From Gracilimonas sp035704785 (GTDB taxonomy: Bacteria > Bacteroidota > Rhodothermia > Balneolales > Balneolaceae), in assembly GCF_035704785.1 (NCBI RefSeq), contig NZ_DASSWP010000030.1, positions 1 to 64,000 on the forward strand: a stretch of DNA of 64,000 bases, in the 5' to 3' direction. Under the pieces are notes generated by a model. It was not told the origin of the DNA. It did not search any database and saw only the letters and a list, made by a program, of their open reading frames with translations. Within the stretch, counting starts at the first letter, position 1. Every line of letters begins with the position of its first letter. Shown here piece by piece: positions 60,329 to 64,000 of the stretch. The position numbers were made by a program, and so were the translations under genes.

Positions 60329-63300
60329 TGAGGCAACTGAAGCATTTATTGGCTATTTGTACTCTGGCTGCTTTGCTTCCTGCTATAGGTATGGCCCAAA
60401 CGGATGTTCAGCTTTACGACTACCCCAATAATCACCTGGATTGGTTTACTATTGAAAGTGAGCATTTTCTCGTTCATTTCCAGCAAGGAAACAGCCGTAC
60501 TGCTCAAATAGCTTCCCGAATAGCAGAAGAAATCTACCCCCCTATTACCAACCTGTATCAATATGAACCGGAAGGTAAAGTAAGCATTGTTCTAAAAGAC
60601 CGGGAAGATTATTCAAATGGAGCTGCTTACTTTTTTGACAACAAGATCGATATTTGGGTTCCTGCTCTCGATACACCATTACGGGGAACTCATAATTGGC
60701 TCAGAAATGTGATCACGCATGAATATGTACATATTGTACAAATTCAGAAGGGAATGAAGCGATCAAGAAAGATACCTGCTTTATATTTGCAATGGCTTTC
60801 ATATGAAAATGTACGGAGACCGGATGTTCTATATGGCTTTCCTAAAGGTATTATTACAATGCCTTTCGCTACCGTAAATATTCCGGCCTGGCTTGCAGAG
60901 GGCACAGCCCAATATCAAACTGCCGGACTTTTTTATGAAACATGGGACAGTCACCGGGATATGATCTTAAGGACGCGTATTCTCACTGATACTTATTTTA
61001 CGCTTGATGAAATGGCCATATTTTCATCTAAATCAAGTTTGGAGAGGGAAATAGTGTACAATCAGGGCTTCGCATTTGTGATATATTTAGCGAATCGCTT
61101 TGGTGACCCGGTATTGCGGAAGATAACAGAAGCTTTAAGCCAAAAAGGAGTCTATTCTGTAAATAAAGCTATTGAAATTGCCACTGGCATCTCCGGAGAT
61201 CAGGTTTTTGAAGACTGGATTGCTGAACGAAAGACATTTTATGCAAAAGCGATCGAAACCATAAACCCAACTCCTTCAGTAACAGTTGAGCCAAAAGGTT
61301 TCTTCAATTTTTATCCACAGCTTTCCCCTGATGCAACCAAGCTTGCGTATCTATCCAACAAAGGAACTGATTACGGCTTACTTTCACTTTACCTCAAAGA
61401 TGTAAGCGGTAAAGAAACTGAGATAGCTACAGTCTATAACTTTGCACATCAAGACGGTCAAACTCATTTAAGACAAAGCCAACCGGTATTGAACTACCTG
61501 GAAACCTCTTTTTCTTTTTCTCCAACCGGAGAAAAAATTACCTATGCCATCAACAAAAAAAATAAGTACGGTGAGCGATACCGGGATATTTTTATTTATG
61601 ATATCGAATCACACCAAAGCGAAAGGCTCACAAAAAGTGCACGCATACAATTTCCAAACTGGAATAATAATGGGGATAAAATAGCAGCTGTTCAAAATTC
61701 ACAAGGCACGCAAAACCTTGTTCTACTTTATCCTGAGCATCCGGATTCGGTAACTCAGCTTACCCAATACAGCAACGGGGAGACTATATTTACCCCTCAG
61801 TGGTCTCCGGATGGATCTAAGGTCTATTTTTCCACTTCAGATCTGAACAATCGCAACATCCACATTTATGACATGGATTCGGGTAAGATCACTCCTTTAC
61901 TCAATGATCCTTATATCGATTACCGAGATCCTTTCCCCGGGCCAAATGGAGAGTATTTATACTATTCATCTGATTTAGAAGGGATCTTCAATATTTACCG
62001 CTTACCCCTGAATGGAGGAGAACCTCAAAAGCTTACTGCGGTTATAGGCGGTGCCTTTATGCCTTACATCAGTGATAACGGCCAATTATATTTTTCAGAA
62101 TATCTATTCGATGGATATAAGATCAAGACTGTAGATATAGCCGATCTTTTAGCTCATTCGGAAATGGGATTCTATGAGCCCGAGTATTCAGATGATATCA
62201 GCGTAGCCGGGACCGATCTTAGTTATATCTACAAGCTGAATGATTTCGATGACTCAGATATTCGTCCCTTTCCTGAAAAGATCCGGGCTATCTCAGATAC
62301 TGGAACCTATCATTTTACAATCAGCAGTATTAACGACAATGAAGATCGAAGCTATAGAAAATATGAAGATACCTATTCAAGTTTTAGTTTCTTTCCTGTT
62401 CTTCGCTTTGATAACTACTCTCAGAAGTATGGCAACAACGGCTCTTTAATTAAAAATGGAAAGTTTGGGAAGCTCGGGCAAAACCTTTTGCGTGATGCAA
62501 AACCCGGGGTCTACTTTTCTTCCCGGGACGTGATTGACAAGCTGAGCCTTTTTGGCGGCCTGATGGTAGGATTAGCATCACAGCCCGCAGATGGTATCGG
62601 TGAGTTCTTTAGGCCTGATCGCTTATTTGGGCTCGATCGGGATGCCTTTTTAATAGCAGAACATCGCGGGCTTCCCTTTATCGAAAGAAGCTGGTCTCCA
62701 ACCGTTGCCGTTGAAATTTATAATATGAGAAGAAATGTAGCCGATGGGCTCTCCATTGAAGAATTTCCATGCACATCCTGTCTTCCGGATACCATCAGTA
62801 CTGACATTGCATATGACATTTGGGAAGCCGGTTTATTCTTTCGCAGCAAATTAAGCAGACGCAGCCTCCTGGAGTTAGGTGTTTCATATAGCCCTTATAC
62901 CGTATCTACCGATAACTTCTATTCCCGTGAATTACAACAACAGGTAAGCGGTTCATCTTCAGAATATTTTCGGGGAACTACATTATCCGCTTCTTATACC
63001 TTTGATTATTATTTGTACTCTAATGATGCTGATATTGCCCCTTTGGGACTAAAAGGTTATTTAAGATATCAATATCAACCGTCAAAACTATTGGAAGAAT
63101 ATAAAATTGATGGTGGTGCCCTAAAACCCGTCTATAAGAGTTCAGATAATCACTCAACTGAATTACATCTTCGTTATGGTTTAAAAACTATTGGAGATCA
63201 GGCGTTTCAGGCCCGGATTCGAGGTTTTCATTATTTCAATGATCCCGGTGATTCATTCTATTCAGATTACGTAGGTGGTTTCCTGGGAATGCGCAGTTAT

Positions 63301-63687
63301 CCTTATTTCGCAATTGGGGGAAGCACTACCGGGTTTACCAGCTTATCCTGGTTTGCTCCTGTATATCGGGGCATTAATAAGCAAGCCGGTCCATATATCT
63401 TTGATAAAGTATTCGCTCGTTTTTTCTTTGAAACAGGAAACGGCTGGAGAAGCCCCTATGATACCGGCAACAATTTAAAGTCAGGTGTTGGAGCTGAGCT
63501 GAGAGTAGCTATGAATGGATACTATTTATTTCCCCTTAAATTTTTTATCAGCTCATCATACGGTTTTAATGAATTTACACTGACACTACCGGACGATTTT
63601 ATCACCAACTCACAAAGTAATCGGGTATCTTATGGACGCGAGTTGCTATTTCATTTCGGCTTAACATTTGACTTTGAACTGCTATGA
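60328..63687 (+). CDS. Exported gluzincin-like peptidase with TolB-type propeller and C-terminal barrel
   Basis: An 1119-residue protein with a signal peptide (1-23). The N-terminal peptidase-MA-like domain has an intact zinc motif H131-E-Y-V-H135 (ITHEYVHIVQ) and downstream glutamate E191 (PAWLAEGTAQY). A WD40/TolB-like propeller occupies about 315-620 (YPQLSPDATKLAYLSNKG, FTPQWSPDGSKVYFSTSD, DPFPGPNGEYLYYSSDLEG). The last about 400 residues look like an outer-membrane barrel ending LLFHFGLTFDFELL. Its ATG overlaps the previous stop codon by one base, and the next gene overlaps by four. It is probably an outer-membrane-anchored protease working with the secretion genes. Confidence 0.8.
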   Translation: MRQLKHLLAICTLAALLPAIGMAQTDVQLYDYPNNHLDWFTIESEHFLVHFQQGNSRTAQIASRIAEEIYPPITNLYQYEPEGKVSIVLKDREDYSNGAAYFFDNKIDIWVPALDTPLRGTHNWLRNVITHEYVHIVQIQKGMKRSRKIPALYLQWLSYENVRRPDVLYGFPKGIITMPFATVNIPAWLAEGTAQYQTAGLFYETWDSHRDMILRTRILTDTYFTLDEMAIFSSKSSLEREIVYNQGFAFVIYLANRFGDPVLRKITEALSQKGVYSVNKAIEIATGISGDQVFEDWIAERKTFYAKAIETINPTPSVTVEPKGFFNFYPQLSPDATKLAYLSNKGTDYGLLSLYLKDVSGKETEIATVYNFAHQDGQTHLRQSQPVLNYLETSFSFSPTGEKITYAINKKNKYGERYRDIFIYDIESHQSERLTKSARIQFPNWNNNGDKIAAVQNSQGTQNLVLLYPEHPDSVTQLTQYSNGETIFTPQWSPDGSKVYFSTSDLNNRNIHIYDMDSGKITPLLNDPYIDYRDPFPGPNGEYLYYSSDLEGIFNIYRLPLNGGEPQKLTAVIGGAFMPYISDNGQLYFSEYLFDGYKIKTVDIADLLAHSEMGFYEPEYSDDISVAGTDLSYIYKLNDFDDSDIRPFPEKIRAISDTGTYHFTISSINDNEDRSYRKYEDTYSSFSFFPVLRFDNYSQKYGNNGSLIKNGKFGKLGQNLLRDAKPGVYFSSRDVIDKLSLFGGLMVGLASQPADGIGEFFRPDRLFGLDRDAFLIAEHRGLPFIERSWSPTVAVEIYNMRRNVADGLSIEEFPCTSCLPDTISTDIAYDIWEAGLFFRSKLSRRSLLELGVSYSPYTVSTDNFYSRELQQQVSGSSSEYFRGTTLSASYTFDYYLYSNDADIAPLGLKGYLRYQYQPSKLLEEYKIDGGALKPVYKSSDNHSTELHLRYGLKTIGDQAFQARIRGFHYFNDPGDSFYSDYVGGFLGMRSYPYFAIGGSTTGFTSLSWFAPVYRGINKQAGPYIFDKVFARFFFETGNGWRSPYDTGNNLKSGVGAELRVAMNGYYLFPLKFFISSSYGFNEFTLTLPDDFITNSQSNRVSYGRELLFHFGLTFDFELL

Positions 63688-64000
63688 GAACATTGTTTTC
63701 CCTGCTTTTGATTTTTGTGCCCTTTTCTATATCAGCGCAGTCACTGAGTGAATTCAATAATAATATTTTCAAAGAAACCGATCAGCAACCGGCTTTTACC
63801 GAAAAAGTTCAAATTTCGGATTTCAGATATCATCCGCCTTCTTCAGTCAGCAATTCTTTACTGGAAAGATCAAGAACTACTCCGGGTATAGCTTTTGCTG
63901 CATCTGCCATTATTCCGGGGACGGGGCAAGCCGCTAATGGGAAATGGGTGCGTGCCGGAGTTTATTTCACTGCTGAAGTTTTAGGGATCATTTATCATCT
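63684..64000 (+). CDS. DUF5683-like protein, N-terminal part (cut by window end)
   Basis: An open frame from ATG 63684, overlapping the previous stop codon by four bases and running off the window after 105 codons. A signal peptide (1-19, ending ISAQ) is followed by a short periplasmic stretch and TPGIAFAASAIIPGTGQAAN, then GKWVRAGVYFTAEVLG, the hydrophobic glycine-rich pattern of DUF5683 proteins (usually P-G-x-G-Q-x-x-N-G). Family function is unknown. It continues the porV operon. The C-terminus is not available. Confidence 0.65.
   Translation, partial: MRTLFSLLLIFVPFSISAQSLSEFNNNIFKETDQQPAFTEKVQISDFRYHPPSSVSNSLLERSRTTPGIAFAASAIIPGTGQAANGKWVRAGVYFTAEVLGIIYH

Overview
The window comes from a bacterium of the Bacteroidota/Balneolota/Rhodothermota group. 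The evidence is a complete Alternative Complex III operon joined to an A2-type caa3 oxidase, a type IX secretion protein PorV with a cargo-like protein carrying a C-terminal sorting domain, a ribosomal protein L21 with a SAP/Rho-N-like tail, and DUF4175 and VWA (Bat-type) proteins. A Balneola/Gracilimonas-like marine organism fits best, but this is inferred from gene content only.

1-16.9 kb is an accessory nitrogen-oxide region, mostly on the minus strand. It starts with the tail of a DUF488 gene. A copper cluster follows: copper nitrite reductase nirK, an FGE/SUMF1-like protein, a SCO copper chaperone and a cupredoxin, with palindromic repeats between the genes. Next come an ECF sigma factor, a PLP decarboxylase and several small stress or membrane genes (DoxX-like, DUF3565, DUF302, YccF, a damaged OsmC gene, a haem-binding protein). 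The region ends with a minus-strand set: hemN, an Rrf2/NsrR-like regulator, ric (NO-damaged Fe-S repair), an unrecognised cysteine-rich 606-aa protein and three NnrS/haem-copper-like membrane proteins. A perfect or near-perfect TTAAGA-N8-TCTTAA motif occurs upstream of nirK (twice), ric and the Rrf2 gene, so these probably form one NO-responsive regulon.

17-32 kb holds a TauE/SafE exporter flanked by related repeats, a DUF420 gene and the respiratory operon actABCDEF - HTH/TM protein - SCO - ctaCDEF, closed by a strong terminator. Quinol is oxidised by Alternative Complex III, electrons pass through c-type haems (a second cytochrome c domain is fused to ActE) to the cytochrome c domain of CtaC, and then to O2.

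32-55 kb is mainly housekeeping: an MBL hydrolase, DUF4175, HAD phosphatase, cupin, VWA protein, an alpha/beta hydrolase lacking its serine, DinB, two acyl-CoA dehydrogenases, a lipoprotein cyclophilin divergent from lexA, rplU-rpmA, an FAH-family hydrolase, an M23 peptidase, ridA, two TPR lipoproteins, a trans-sulfuration enzyme and a thiolase.

55-64 kb is an envelope/secretion cluster: a frameshifted relic of a PorU-like C-terminus, porV, a T9SS-tailed M6-like protein whose zinc motif is destroyed, a gluzincin/TolB-propeller/barrel protein and the start of a DUF5683-like gene cut by the window edge. No tRNA, rRNA, CRISPR array or intact insertion sequence was recognised.
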